The position numbers and the translations under genes are program-made. Positions 1 to 6,529 of a stretch of 6,529 nt of DNA are shown here, one piece after another. Numbering within the stretch: the first letter of the stretch is position 1; each line of letters begins with the position of its first letter. Origin of the DNA: Treponema sp. (GTDB taxonomy: Bacteria; Spirochaetota; Spirochaetia; Treponematales; Breznakiellaceae); the NCBI GenBank assembly GCA_031264395.1, contig JAISEB010000316.1:1-6529 (forward strand). Reading direction: 5' to 3'. A model generated the notes under the pieces. The model saw only the letters and a program-made list of their open reading frames with translations, was not told the origin of the DNA and did no database searches.

Positions 1-1373
1 CGTTTGTGGCCCGTGAAGGGGAACATGCCCACGGGGACGGGAATGCCGACGTTGATTCCCACCATGCCGCCGTCCGTGCGCCGGGCAAATTCACGCGCGT
101 AATAACCGCTTTGGGTAAAGATGACGGAACCGTTCGCGAAGGGATTCGCGTTCATGATTTCAAGTCCTTCCTCGAAATTCTTTACCCGCTTTACGCAGAG
201 CACGGGGCCGAATATTTCCCTTTCGCCGCAGGTCATGCCGCCTGTAACATGATCGAGGATCGTGGGGCCTATGTAAAAACCGTTTTCATAACCGGGCACC
301 TTGACGTTCCGCCCGTCAAGGACCAGCCTGGCCCCTTCGTCAATTCCCGTCTGTATCCAGTCTTCCACAAATTTCTTGTGGGCGGCGTTTACCACCGGTC
401 CCATCACCGTGGTTTTTTCATACGCGGGACCGACCCGTATGTTTTTGGCCTTTTCAACTATAGCGGCGACAAGCCTGTCGGCAATGCTCTCCTGTACGGC
501 GATTACAGGCAGGGCCATACAGCGCTCCCCGGCGCAGCCGAAAGCGGCGTTGACTATACCGGCGGCGGTCCTTTCAACGGGGGCGTCCTCAAGAACAAGG
601 GCGTGATTCTTGGCTTCGCAGAGCGCCTGTACGCGCTTCCCGTTTCCGGCGGCGGTCCGGTACACATGAAGCCCCACGGAGGTCGAGCCGACAAAACTTA
701 CGCCCTTTATGTCGGGGTGTTCCAGAAGCAGCTCCGCCTCGTTCCTGGAGCAGGTAACGATGTTGACAACCCCGTCCGGGAGCCCCGCCTCCCTGTACAA
801 TTCGGCGATGCGCAGGCATGACTGGGGGGTAAAGGTGGCGGCTTTAATCACTATCGTGTTTCCGCAGGCTATGCAGATGGGCGTCATCCAGCCCATGGGG
901 ATCATCGCGGGAAAATTAAAGGGAACGATGCCGGCAAAAACTCCCAGCGGTTCGCGGTACAGGACGGAGTCAAAGCCGCTTGACGCGTCGGCGAGGCTTT
1001 CTCCCATCATGAGCGAAGGCGCGGATATCGCCTGCTCGGTACCTTCCTTTGCCTTAAGGACGTCTCCTTCCGCTTCCTCCCAGGCCTTCCCGTTTTCAAG
1101 GGCGACAAGGCGGGTAAGCTCCTCCATGTGCAGCACGACAAGATCGCGCAGTTTGTAGAGCACCTGAACGCGCTTCAAAACGGGCGTGGCGCTCCAGGAG
1201 GGAAAGGCAGCCTTTGCCGAGGCAACCGCCTTCTCTACTTCCTCCTTAGTGCAGCAGGGAACCCTGGCTATTATTTCCCCGGTGCTGGGATCATAGGCGT
1301 CCGTATATTTCCGCGTCCGCGATTCCACAAACTGCCCGTTGATAAAAGGCATTACCTTCTTTGGCTCACTCAT
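1..1373 (-). CDS. iolA: (Methyl)malonate-semialdehyde dehydrogenase, CoA-acylating (3' end cut by window edge)
   Basis: This enzyme oxidises malonate semialdehyde, the C3 product of inositol breakdown, with NAD+ and CoA to acetyl-CoA, CO2 and NADH in the cytoplasm. I translated 457 residues on the minus strand with no internal stop. The family is usually about 480-500 residues, so only the C-terminus is missing. Visible ALDH landmarks are the oxyanion asparagine in PFNFP (N153), the NAD-binding FVGST (227-231), EAKNH (253-257), the catalytic cysteine in GERCM (C285) with R284 beside it, and EIFGP (386-390). The general-base glutamate of hydrolytic ALDHs is not evident, as expected for the CoA-dependent MmsA/IolA family. 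The arginine usually found near residue 107, in a GDV-x-R-type motif, is lysine here (GDVLK). The start at 1373 is chosen because AAGGAG lies 6 bases upstream; an in-frame ATG at 1388 is possible but has a weaker site. It is the last gene seen in the operon, 39 bases after the transaldolase. The family call is near certain; the preference for malonate over methylmalonate semialdehyde is inferred from the operon. Confidence 0.95.
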   Translation of the reverse strand, partial: MSEPKKVMPFINGQFVESRTRKYTDAYDPSTGEIIARVPCCTKEEVEKAVASAKAAFPSWSATPVLKRVQVLYKLRDLVVLHMEELTRLVALENGKAWEEAEGDVLKAKEGTEQAISAPSLMMGESLADASSGFDSVLYREPLGVFAGIVPFNFPAMIPMGWMTPICIACGNTIVIKAATFTPQSCLRIAELYREAGLPDGVVNIVTCSRNEAELLLEHPDIKGVSFVGSTSVGLHVYRTAAGNGKRVQALCEAKNHALVLEDAPVERTAAGIVNAAFGCAGERCMALPVIAVQESIADRLVAAIVEKAKNIRVGPAYEKTTVMGPVVNAAHKKFVEDWIQTGIDEGARLVLDGRNVKVPGYENGFYIGPTILDHVTGGMTCGEREIFGPVLCVKRVKNFEEGLEIMNANPFANGSVIFTQSGYYAREFARRTDGGMVGINVGIPVPVGMFPFTGHK

Positions 1374-1379
1374 CGTCTT

Positions 1380-1385
1380 CTCCTT
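1380..1385 (-). promoter_or_regulatory. Ribosome binding site of iolA
   Basis: The minus strand reads AAGGAG, 6 bases before the ATG at 1373. It supports that ATG over the in-frame ATG at 1386-1388, which directly precedes this motif and would place the motif inside the coding region. Confidence 0.7.
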
Positions 1386-1412
1386 CATCTTCTTTGATCC
1401 GCGTTGACAGGT

Positions 1413-2504
1413 TCATTCGCCCCTGACGTCGGGGTCCGTTATCATGATGTCCCGTATCACCGACACAAGTTCCCCGTAACTTTCCAGAAAGGCGCGCAGG
1501 GTCCTCCGCGTAGCGCCGTAACGCTCAAATTCCCCGCTCTCCATTCCCCGCTCGTCAAAGGCGCGGCGGAAATCGGGAAATTTGCTTTCAAGTTCGGAAA
1601 CGATCTGCGGATCGACAGGATCGTCAATGCGGTTCTTTACCTCCACGCCGGAAGCGTTAAATTTCCGCTGCCACTCGTAGGGAATCGTCATGGACATTTC
1701 TCCGCCTATAAACTGGGACCAGTGAAAATGATTGCGGTACGCGGCGTTGAGAATCCGCGTCCTGTATCCCCGTTCCCTGTAGATCCGGTAGGCCTTCTTT
1801 GCCACGGCAACCCCCGCCCATTCCAGGTATCCCGGATCGGTGACGATCTCTTTTTTGGCGGCGGTGACCTTGAGCCAGTCGTCAAGGCGCCCGACCATAA
1901 TCGTGCAGACAGGGCTCATGGACGAAACGTCCTTTCCTTCCTTTTTACGCCTGTCCATTCCCTTCTCCACAGCCAGGGCGACGGCGACGGCCTGGGGAAC
2001 GGTAAACGACACCGTCGCGTTTATGCTTACCCCCTGGTACGAAAGCTCCTCCATGGCTTCGATGCCCGCTTTGGTTGCGGGAAGCTTGATGTTGTTATTG
2101 GGATAAAGCGTGTTGAAGTAAAGCGCCTGTTCATAAAGCGCCTTTGCGTCGCGGTAGTATTTAGGATTGGTCTGTATTGAAAGCCGCCCGTTGCGCCCCC
2201 CGTTTTTGTCGAAAACGGGCCGCAGCAGTTTCGCCGCGTTTACGGTGATCTCTTCCATTATTTTCCACGCGATGTCATCCTCCGAGGCGGCCGGATTCTT
2301 TTCGATAAATTCGGCTATTTTCGGCTTCCATGTTTCAAATTCCTTTTTTAACACCTGTCCCGCTATCGTGGGATTGCTTGTCCCGCCCGTCGCGCCGTAT
2401 TCAATTGCCGACGACAATTCCGCCTGCGAACATGAATCGTTCCAGAATTCCGTGGGGCTTGTTATTGTCATCTCGTAGAGAGGACCCTTTCCCGCGCTGC
2501 TCAT
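1413..2504 (-). CDS. Transaldolase-family protein in iol operon (candidate DKG transaldolase)
   Basis: This is a class I (Schiff-base) transaldolase-like TIM barrel of 363 residues. Visible landmarks are an N-terminal aspartate in WNDS (D23, matching the acid-base D17 of E. coli TalB), TSNPT (42-46), GRLSIQT (107-112), the Schiff-base lysine in NIKLPAT (K140), INATVSF (161-167) matching the CNLTLLF stretch of TalB, GRLDDW (R206) and AAYRN (R257). R206 and R257 match the two arginines that bind the sugar phosphate in TalB, so at least one substrate is probably phosphorylated. The TalB active-site glutamate E96 is replaced by glutamine (Q111). The protein is longer than TalB (317 residues), with an insert before GRLDDW and a long charged C-terminus. 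It lies 25 bases after iolE and 39 before iolA, where IolC/IolJ would be needed. Family knowledge says it transfers a dihydroxyacetone unit. That DKG is the donor is my inference; a housekeeping pentose-phosphate transaldolase is the alternative. Confidence 0.9.
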   Translation of the reverse strand: MSSAGKGPLYEMTITSPTEFWNDSCSQAELSSAIEYGATGGTSNPTIAGQVLKKEFETWKPKIAEFIEKNPAASEDDIAWKIMEEITVNAAKLLRPVFDKNGGRNGRLSIQTNPKYYRDAKALYEQALYFNTLYPNNNIKLPATKAGIEAMEELSYQGVSINATVSFTVPQAVAVALAVEKGMDRRKKEGKDVSSMSPVCTIMVGRLDDWLKVTAAKKEIVTDPGYLEWAGVAVAKKAYRIYRERGYRTRILNAAYRNHFHWSQFIGGEMSMTIPYEWQRKFNASGVEVKNRIDDPVDPQIVSELESKFPDFRRAFDERGMESGEFERYGATRRTLRAFLESYGELVSVIRDIMITDPDVRGE

Positions 2505-2511
2505 GATAAAA

Positions 2512-2517
2512 CCTCCC
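2512..2517 (-). promoter_or_regulatory. Ribosome binding site of the transaldolase gene
   Basis: The minus strand reads GGGAGG, 7 bases before the ATG at 2504. This decides for that start over the internal ATG at codon 12, which would also leave the WNDS active-site segment intact. The site lies in the 25-base gap after the iolE stop codon, so the gene has its own strong initiation signal. Confidence 0.7.
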
Positions 2518-2529
2518 GTATCAGGCGGC

Positions 2530-3438
2530 CTACAAACCGGCCTTTTCCCTGATATAGTTCCGCGCCTTTAAGGCGTATTCAAACGGGTTGGCTTTGGCCG
2601 GATCCTGTTCGGCTTCCACTACCCACCAGCCTGAATAACGCGCCTTTTTAAGCGCCCCGAAAACCGGCGTAAAATCAAGACTGCCGTCGCCGGGAACGGT
2701 AAACACGCCTTCCTTTACCGCCCTGAGGAAAGACCACTTCTCCTTTACCGCCTTCCTGTGAACGGCCGCCCGCATGTCCTTGAGGTGAACGTGGCCTATG
2801 CGGCCCATCCACCTTTCAAGCACATCCAGATGATCTTCCCCCGAAAAGAGAAGATGCCCCGTATCGTAGAGGAGGCCGACATATTCAGGATCGGTATTTG
2901 TCATGAGCCTTTCTATGTCGGAAGCGGTCTGGACGCCCGTTCCCATGTGGTGGTGGTAGACAAGCTTCATCCCTTTTTCGGCGGCCCGTTTTCCCAGCCC
3001 GTCAAGGCCGGCGCAGAGTTTTTCCCATTCCCCGTCCTGAAACACAGGCCGCCCGTCAAGGACAGGCTTGTCCTCCCCCTGAATGGATCGGCCCTGCTCG
3101 GAAACGCCTATGATTCCCGCCCCCATGGCGGAAAGAAAGTTGCGGTGCTTGATAAACGCCGCCTCCACTTCCCTGTAAGGCTTAACGGTCAAAAAAGAAC
3201 TGAACCAGGCATTGCAGATAACAAGGCCCCGCAGGGACAGCGCCCTCTTGAGGATCTTCGGATCTTTGGGATACTTGTTTCCCACCTCGCTTCCCTCAAA
3301 GCCCGCGAGGGCCATTTCGCTGACGCACTGCTCAAAGGGAATTTCCCCTCCCAGTTCGGGAAGATCGTCGTTGGTCCATCCTATGGGGGCAATGGCAAGC
3401 CTGACGCTTCCCGCCTTCCCCGTTTTTTTCTTTGCCAT
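2530..3438 (-). CDS. iolE: Inosose dehydratase (2-keto-myo-inositol dehydratase)
   Basis: IolE removes water from scyllo-inosose to give the trihydroxycyclohexane-1,2-dione that IolD hydrolyses. It is a cytoplasmic, metal-dependent TIM barrel of the xylose isomerase-like superfamily. The 302-residue length is typical of IolE. Conserved segments run in the expected order: GWTNDDLPELGG (20-31), a YHHHMGT motif (161-167), YDTGH (191-195) with likely metal ligands D192 and H195, HVHLKD (216-221), FTVPGDG (246-252) and VVEAEQDP (273-280) with likely ligand E275. The start at 3438 is preceded by a G-rich stretch (GGGGGA) 3-4 bases upstream, and the gene begins 15 bases after the iolD stop. The N-terminus carries a short lysine-rich extension (MAKKKTGK) before the first barrel strand, which looks harmless. 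No key residue appears to be missing. Confidence 0.96.
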   Translation of the reverse strand: MAKKKTGKAGSVRLAIAPIGWTNDDLPELGGEIPFEQCVSEMALAGFEGSEVGNKYPKDPKILKRALSLRGLVICNAWFSSFLTVKPYREVEAAFIKHRNFLSAMGAGIIGVSEQGRSIQGEDKPVLDGRPVFQDGEWEKLCAGLDGLGKRAAEKGMKLVYHHHMGTGVQTASDIERLMTNTDPEYVGLLYDTGHLLFSGEDHLDVLERWMGRIGHVHLKDMRAAVHRKAVKEKWSFLRAVKEGVFTVPGDGSLDFTPVFGALKKARYSGWWVVEAEQDPAKANPFEYALKARNYIREKAGL

Positions 3439-3453
3439 GTTTCCCCCGCTTTC

Positions 3454-5331
3454 CTAGAATTGCCGCGCCTTCGCGGCTTCAAGCGCCATGTCCCGCGCCG
3501 CCTTTTCAACCTCGGGATTCGCCGACACCTCCGCGGTGCCGACCCGCCACCAGCTTTCATAACCGTGCGTCATGGTTTTCGCGGCGGTCTTTACGTCGAT
3601 GACGACAGGCCCCTTCGCGGCAAGCGCCTTCTTTACCGCCTCCGCCAGTTCCTCCGGCGTGCGCGCGCAGAGGCCAAGCGCCCCCCAGCTTTCGCCGTTT
3701 TTGGCGTAATCGACCCGCACGGGATCTCCCTCAAGGAGGCCCGTCTTTTCATCCCTCTTTCTCCATTCGTTGCCGAAATGACCAATGCCCTGGCTGTGCT
3801 GGAGGTTGTCTATACAGTGAAAGCCGGAATTGTCAAGAACTATAACTATTATTTTTATACCTTCCTGAACCGCCGTTAGAAGTTCGGTGTGGAGCATGGT
3901 GTAGGCCCCGTCCCCCACAATGGCGATAACTTCCTTTTCGGGAAAGGCGATTTTGACTCCCAGAGCCGCGGCCACTTCGTAGCCCATGCAGGAAAAGGCG
4001 TATTCCATGTGATAGGTCCCCGGCGTCCTCACGCGCCAGACGCGCTGCATGTCGCTGGGCACGGAGCCCGAACCCGACACGACGACCGCGTCCTTCGGGA
4101 GCAGCTTCTCGTTGAGATCCCCAAGGACCCTCACCTGTGAAAGGAGGCTCCCACCGGGCCCCGGGGGAACATCCGCGCTGTAAAGCGAATCCACCTCGGC
4201 CTTCCATTCGTCCCTGACTTCCCCGACGCGCGCGCCCCACGACGAGCGGTACCCTGAAAGAAGCGGGATTAACGCTTCAAGCGTCAGTTTTACATCGGCG
4301 GTCAGGGGCTCCCCGTTCATCTTGTACGCGTCAAAGGGAGACACGTTGATCCCCAGGATGCGGCATTCGGGGTTTTGAAAGAGCCATTTTGAACAGGTGG
4401 TAAAATCCCCGAGCCGCGTTCCTGCGGCGATAACAAGATCCGCCTCCCTGGCGGCGCGGTTGGCCGCGAGAGAACCGGTGGAACCTATTCCCGACAGGTT
4501 AAAGGGATTGTCCCAGAACACCGTTCCCTTTCCTCCCTGCGTTTCGGCGAAGGGAACATGAAAGGCGGCGCAGAATTTTTCCAGGGCGTCCCCCGCGCCG
4601 GAATACCGCACGCCGCCGCCCAAGATAACAAGGGGCTTCTTCGCCGCCCTTATCATCGCGGCGGCCCTTTCAAGCTGGCCTTTGGAAGGAACGCGCCTTT
4701 CAATGTGGTGAACCCGCTTGGCAAGAAATTCTTCCGGGTAATCATACGCCTCGCCCTGAACGTCTTGCGGAAGGGAGACCGTTACCGCGCCTGTCTCCGA
4801 AGGATCGGAGAGAACCCGGAACGCGTTGATGAAAGAGGTCATGAGCTGTTCGGGCCGCTGGACCCTGTCCCAGTAACGGCTGACCGCCCTGAACGCGTCG
4901 CTTGCGGTATTGGTATAATCGGAGGGAATCTCTATCTGCTGCAGCACAGGATCGGGCTGGCGGGAGGCAAAAACATCGGAGGGAAGAAAAAGCACGGGTA
5001 TGTGATTGGCCGTGGCCGTCCCCGCGGCGGTAACCATGTTGAGCGCGCCGGGGCCTATGGAACTGCACACCGCCATTATTTTTTTCCGGTTGTTCTGTTT
5101 GGCAAAACCCATGGCGGCGTGCCCGGCGCCCTGCTCGTTTTTCGCCTGATAAAACCTGAGGGAATCCTTTCCGCCGGCAAGCGCCTCCCCGAAACCGACC
5201 ACCACCCCGTGCCCGAAGATCCCGAAAACACCGTGAACGAATTTGATTTCTTCGCCGTCCGACTCGACATACTGATTGTCCAGAAACCGCAGCGCCGCCT
5301 GGCCTGTGGTCAGCCTTATTTTCTTTCCCAT
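3454..5331 (-). CDS. iolD: 3D-(3,5/4)-trihydroxycyclohexane-1,2-dione hydrolase (acylhydrolase), ThDP-dependent
   Basis: IolD hydrolytically opens the cyclic dione made by IolE to 5-deoxy-D-glucuronate. It is a cytoplasmic thiamine-diphosphate enzyme of the acetolactate synthase/pyruvate decarboxylase superfamily. The 625 residues cover all three domains of that fold. The N-terminal pyrimidine-binding domain holds the cofactor-activating glutamate in KNEQGAGHAA (E66). The middle domain spans roughly 215-360, with LGGGVRYSGA (237-246) and AGTRLGDFT. The C-terminal pyrophosphate-binding domain has the metal/ThDP motif starting GDGAYTM (473-479) and ending at the asparagine in LDNSGF (N501). The length matches the IolD family (about 620-640), which is longer than acetolactate synthase. 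The start at 5331 follows the iolB stop by 9 bases. Its ribosome binding site (AAGGGGG, 5336-5342) overlaps that stop codon, suggesting translational coupling. The iol neighbours settle the choice against acetolactate synthase. Confidence 0.97.
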   Translation of the reverse strand: MGKKIRLTTGQAALRFLDNQYVESDGEEIKFVHGVFGIFGHGVVVGFGEALAGGKDSLRFYQAKNEQGAGHAAMGFAKQNNRKKIMAVCSSIGPGALNMVTAAGTATANHIPVLFLPSDVFASRQPDPVLQQIEIPSDYTNTASDAFRAVSRYWDRVQRPEQLMTSFINAFRVLSDPSETGAVTVSLPQDVQGEAYDYPEEFLAKRVHHIERRVPSKGQLERAAAMIRAAKKPLVILGGGVRYSGAGDALEKFCAAFHVPFAETQGGKGTVFWDNPFNLSGIGSTGSLAANRAAREADLVIAAGTRLGDFTTCSKWLFQNPECRILGINVSPFDAYKMNGEPLTADVKLTLEALIPLLSGYRSSWGARVGEVRDEWKAEVDSLYSADVPPGPGGSLLSQVRVLGDLNEKLLPKDAVVVSGSGSVPSDMQRVWRVRTPGTYHMEYAFSCMGYEVAAALGVKIAFPEKEVIAIVGDGAYTMLHTELLTAVQEGIKIIVIVLDNSGFHCIDNLQHSQGIGHFGNEWRKRDEKTGLLEGDPVRVDYAKNGESWGALGLCARTPEELAEAVKKALAAKGPVVIDVKTAAKTMTHGYESWWRVGTAEVSANPEVEKAARDMALEAAKARQF

Positions 5332-5340
5332 GATTCCCCC

Positions 5341-6180
5341 TTACTTTCCGGGCCGCCAGATCGCTTCTTCCGGCCCCATGACCCACTTGTGTTCTTCGAC
5401 AAAAAAGGGAGTGCCTGTTTCCGGCCCGTAATGGGCGCCTTCGATATGGCGGATAATCCACAGATACCACATCGCGTAGCCGGGGGCGGTTACCTGTGGA
5501 TGAACCTCGCCTTCGCGGATAAGAATGGTGTCCCTGTCGTGTATGATGTAGGGGACATCCCCAATGGCGGTAAGGCCGAAACCGCCCCGGGGAAGAAAAC
5601 GGTAATGGTAGATTTCCGGCTGGGGATGGTGATGCGGCGGGTAACTTGACCATCTGCCGGGAAGGCCTATGACTTCCCCAATGACAAGGTTCGATTCACG
5701 GCGGCTGGTGTCGTCGAATATGGTCCTGACAACACGGGTGGACGTTTCCAGCATGGTCCCTTCCCCCCGGAATTCGTTCCGGCATTCATCGGGGGTAAAA
5801 AGCCGGGGAAGGAAAGGCTTCGCGTTATCCGTGGCGGCGTAAAAAAATTCCGCCCCCGCGTCTCCGGCCTCAATCCGTACCCGGCACGCGGGAGGCGCCG
5901 AAAGGCAGAAGGGGGAAGAATCAAAAAGATCCGCCCTCGCAATTTCCGCGCGTTCATACACGCCGGCCCCGCCCGGCGCGCCTTTCTTTTCCCAGTGAAT
6001 AACCGCGCTTCCCGTGCCCAAAAGAAACACCCGCTCGTCGGTTTGGGAATCGCTTTCCCAGTTTCCGCCGGGGGCAAGAACAAGCACGCCGAAATCCATG
6101 AGCATGTCCGCCGTTGCCCCGCTCCGGGGGGAAAGGGGTGTGTACCCCCTGTTAAAGGGCGGCCTGTGGCTTATCTTCAT
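5341..6180 (-). CDS. iolB: 5-deoxy-glucuronate isomerase
   Basis: IolB isomerises 5-deoxy-D-glucuronate to 2-deoxy-5-keto-D-gluconate in the cytoplasm. It is a bicupin metalloenzyme. The 279-residue product fits the usual 270-ish length. The C-terminal cupin carries the metal-binding stretch YPPHHHPQPE (180-189) with H183-H185 and E189, followed by YHYR (191-194), and a later histidine in GEVHPQ (H227), all typical of IolB. The N-terminal half (about 25-125) is the degenerate first cupin, with LLGTGSAV (53-60). I place the start at 6180 because AGGAG lies 7 bases upstream and the product then begins MKISHRP, leaving a 16-base gap after iolG. A longer frame from an ATG at 6213 would overlap the iolG end and adds a poor N-terminus. 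The stop codon overlaps the iolD ribosome binding site. Confidence 0.96.
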   Translation of the reverse strand: MKISHRPPFNRGYTPLSPRSGATADMLMDFGVLVLAPGGNWESDSQTDERVFLLGTGSAVIHWEKKGAPGGAGVYERAEIARADLFDSSPFCLSAPPACRVRIEAGDAGAEFFYAATDNAKPFLPRLFTPDECRNEFRGEGTMLETSTRVVRTIFDDTSRRESNLVIGEVIGLPGRWSSYPPHHHPQPEIYHYRFLPRGGFGLTAIGDVPYIIHDRDTILIREGEVHPQVTAPGYAMWYLWIIRHIEGAHYGPETGTPFFVEEHKWVMGPEEAIWRPGK

Positions 6181-6187
6181 ACATATG

Positions 6188-6192
6188 CTCCT
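6188..6192 (-). promoter_or_regulatory. Ribosome binding site of iolB
   Basis: The minus strand reads AGGAG, 7 bases before the ATG at 6180. It lies just after the iolG stop codon (6197-6199) and decides the iolB start against the upstream in-frame ATG at 6213. Confidence 0.75.
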
Positions 6193-6196
6193 GGTT

Positions 6197-6529
6197 CTAC
6201 ATGATCTCGGCAAGTTTTACCGGGCGGTTTTCCATAAGGGATTTTCCGGCGGCCATGGCGATGTACACCGCCTCGAGCCCGTCTTTCCCGCCAACCGGCA
6301 CTGCGGTACCGTTTCTTACGGCGTCAACAAAATCCCGGACCTCGGCGGCAAAGGCGGCGTTGTACCGTTCCAGAAAAAACCAGGTGGGCTTTTCACAGAC
6401 AACCCCGTCGGCGGTACTCGTTACCGAAGTGTCCGCCAGATCGTTTTCCACCCTTACGCATCCCCTGTCGCAGTGGACCTCCGTCCTTTGATCGTACCCG
6501 TAACGGGCGGCCCGGCTGTTGTCGATGAT
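6197..6529 (-). CDS. iolG: myo-Inositol 2-dehydrogenase, C-terminal part (5' end outside window)
   Basis: IolG oxidises myo-inositol to scyllo-inosose (2-keto-myo-inositol) with NAD+, the first step of the pathway. Only the last 110 residues are present; the reading frame is open to the right edge and the NAD-binding Rossmann domain is outside. The visible part begins IIDNSRAARYGYDQRTEV, which matches the signature segment of IolG-type Gfo/Idh/MocA dehydrogenases (typically IDNSRxAxYGYDQRxEV). It ends with the family C-terminal helix region, including GKDGLEAVYIAMAAGKS. The segment after YGYDQR reads HCDRGCVRVEN, with two cysteines where family members commonly have a glycine-rich FGSKG-like turn. 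The IDNSR-YGYDQR segment separates it from more distant Gfo/Idh/MocA members such as scyllo-inositol dehydrogenases, though a paralogue acting on another inositol isomer is possible. It sits 16 bases upstream of iolB, in the same operon. Confidence 0.9.
   Translation of the reverse strand: MIDNSRAARYGYDQRTEVHCDRGCVRVENDLADTSVTSTADGVVCEKPTWFFLERYNAAFAAEVRDFVDAVRNGTAVPVGGKDGLEAVYIAMAAGKSLMENRPVKLAEIM

Noticed and set aside
6..821. Long plus-strand open frame opposite iolA
   Set aside because: It is codon-for-codon antisense to the IolA frame, has no recognisable motif, and results from the GC-rich codon use of the real gene.
1374..1412. Possible internal terminator or promoter in the largest gap, before iolA
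   Set aside because: The 39 bases show no inverted repeat with a T-run and no convincing -35/-10 pair; only a ribosome binding site is visible.
2758..3879. 373-codon plus-strand open frame spanning the iolE and iolD ends
   Set aside because: It runs across two well-recognised genes on the other strand, including their junction, and its product resembles no known family.
4558..5649. 363-codon plus-strand open frame opposite iolD and iolB
   Set aside because: Same reason: antisense to two clear genes, low-complexity arginine/glycine/proline-rich product.
4742..5653. 303-codon minus-strand open frame overlapping iolD and iolB
   Set aside because: Out of frame with both genes, arginine-rich, no motif; the IolD and IolB frames carry complete family signatures here.
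6178..6213. Longer iolB start at 6213
   Set aside because: It would overlap the iolG end and adds an 11-residue segment unlike IolB; the AGGAG at 6188-6192 fits the start at 6180.
6197..6451. Separate small gene starting at a GTG at 6451
   Set aside because: The frame stays open to the window edge and the upstream part encodes the IolG signature IDNSR..YGYDQR, so the GTG is an internal valine codon.

Overview
The window is a six-gene stretch of a myo-inositol catabolism (iol) operon. All genes lie on the minus strand, so transcription runs from the right end of the window to the left. The order in that direction is iolG (3' part only, cut by the right edge), iolB, iolD, iolE, a transaldolase-family gene, and iolA/mmsA (cut near its 3' end by the left edge). 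Gaps between genes are only 9 to 39 bases, each start has a purine-rich ribosome binding site or a stop codon close by, and no promoter, terminator, tRNA, repeat, CRISPR or mobile element is visible. No gene-free stretch reaches 300 bases, so the window is essentially all coding.

The proteins form a nearly continuous pathway. IolG oxidises myo-inositol to scyllo-inosose. IolE dehydrates this to the cyclic dione and IolD hydrolyses the ring to 5-deoxy-glucuronate. IolB isomerises that to 2-deoxy-5-keto-gluconate (DKG), and IolA/MmsA converts malonate semialdehyde to acetyl-CoA and CO2. The classical link between DKG and malonate semialdehyde is the kinase IolC plus the aldolase IolJ. Neither gene is in this window. 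At the position where that step is needed, directly before iolA, sits a 363-residue transaldolase that keeps the Schiff-base lysine and both phosphate-binding arginines of the family.

The main hypothesis is that this transaldolase takes unphosphorylated DKG as donor, releases malonate semialdehyde and transfers the dihydroxyacetone unit to glyceraldehyde 3-phosphate, giving fructose 6-phosphate. That would be the inositol counterpart of the known transaldolase route of sulfoquinovose breakdown. It is an inference: iolC and iolJ may lie outside the window, and the enzyme may be an ordinary pentose-phosphate transaldolase.

The organism is a bacterium with GC-rich DNA. The compact operon would suit a fermentative, gut- or sediment-type organism such as a spirochaete or a clostridial relative, but this is a guess from general appearance and nothing in the window fixes the taxon.
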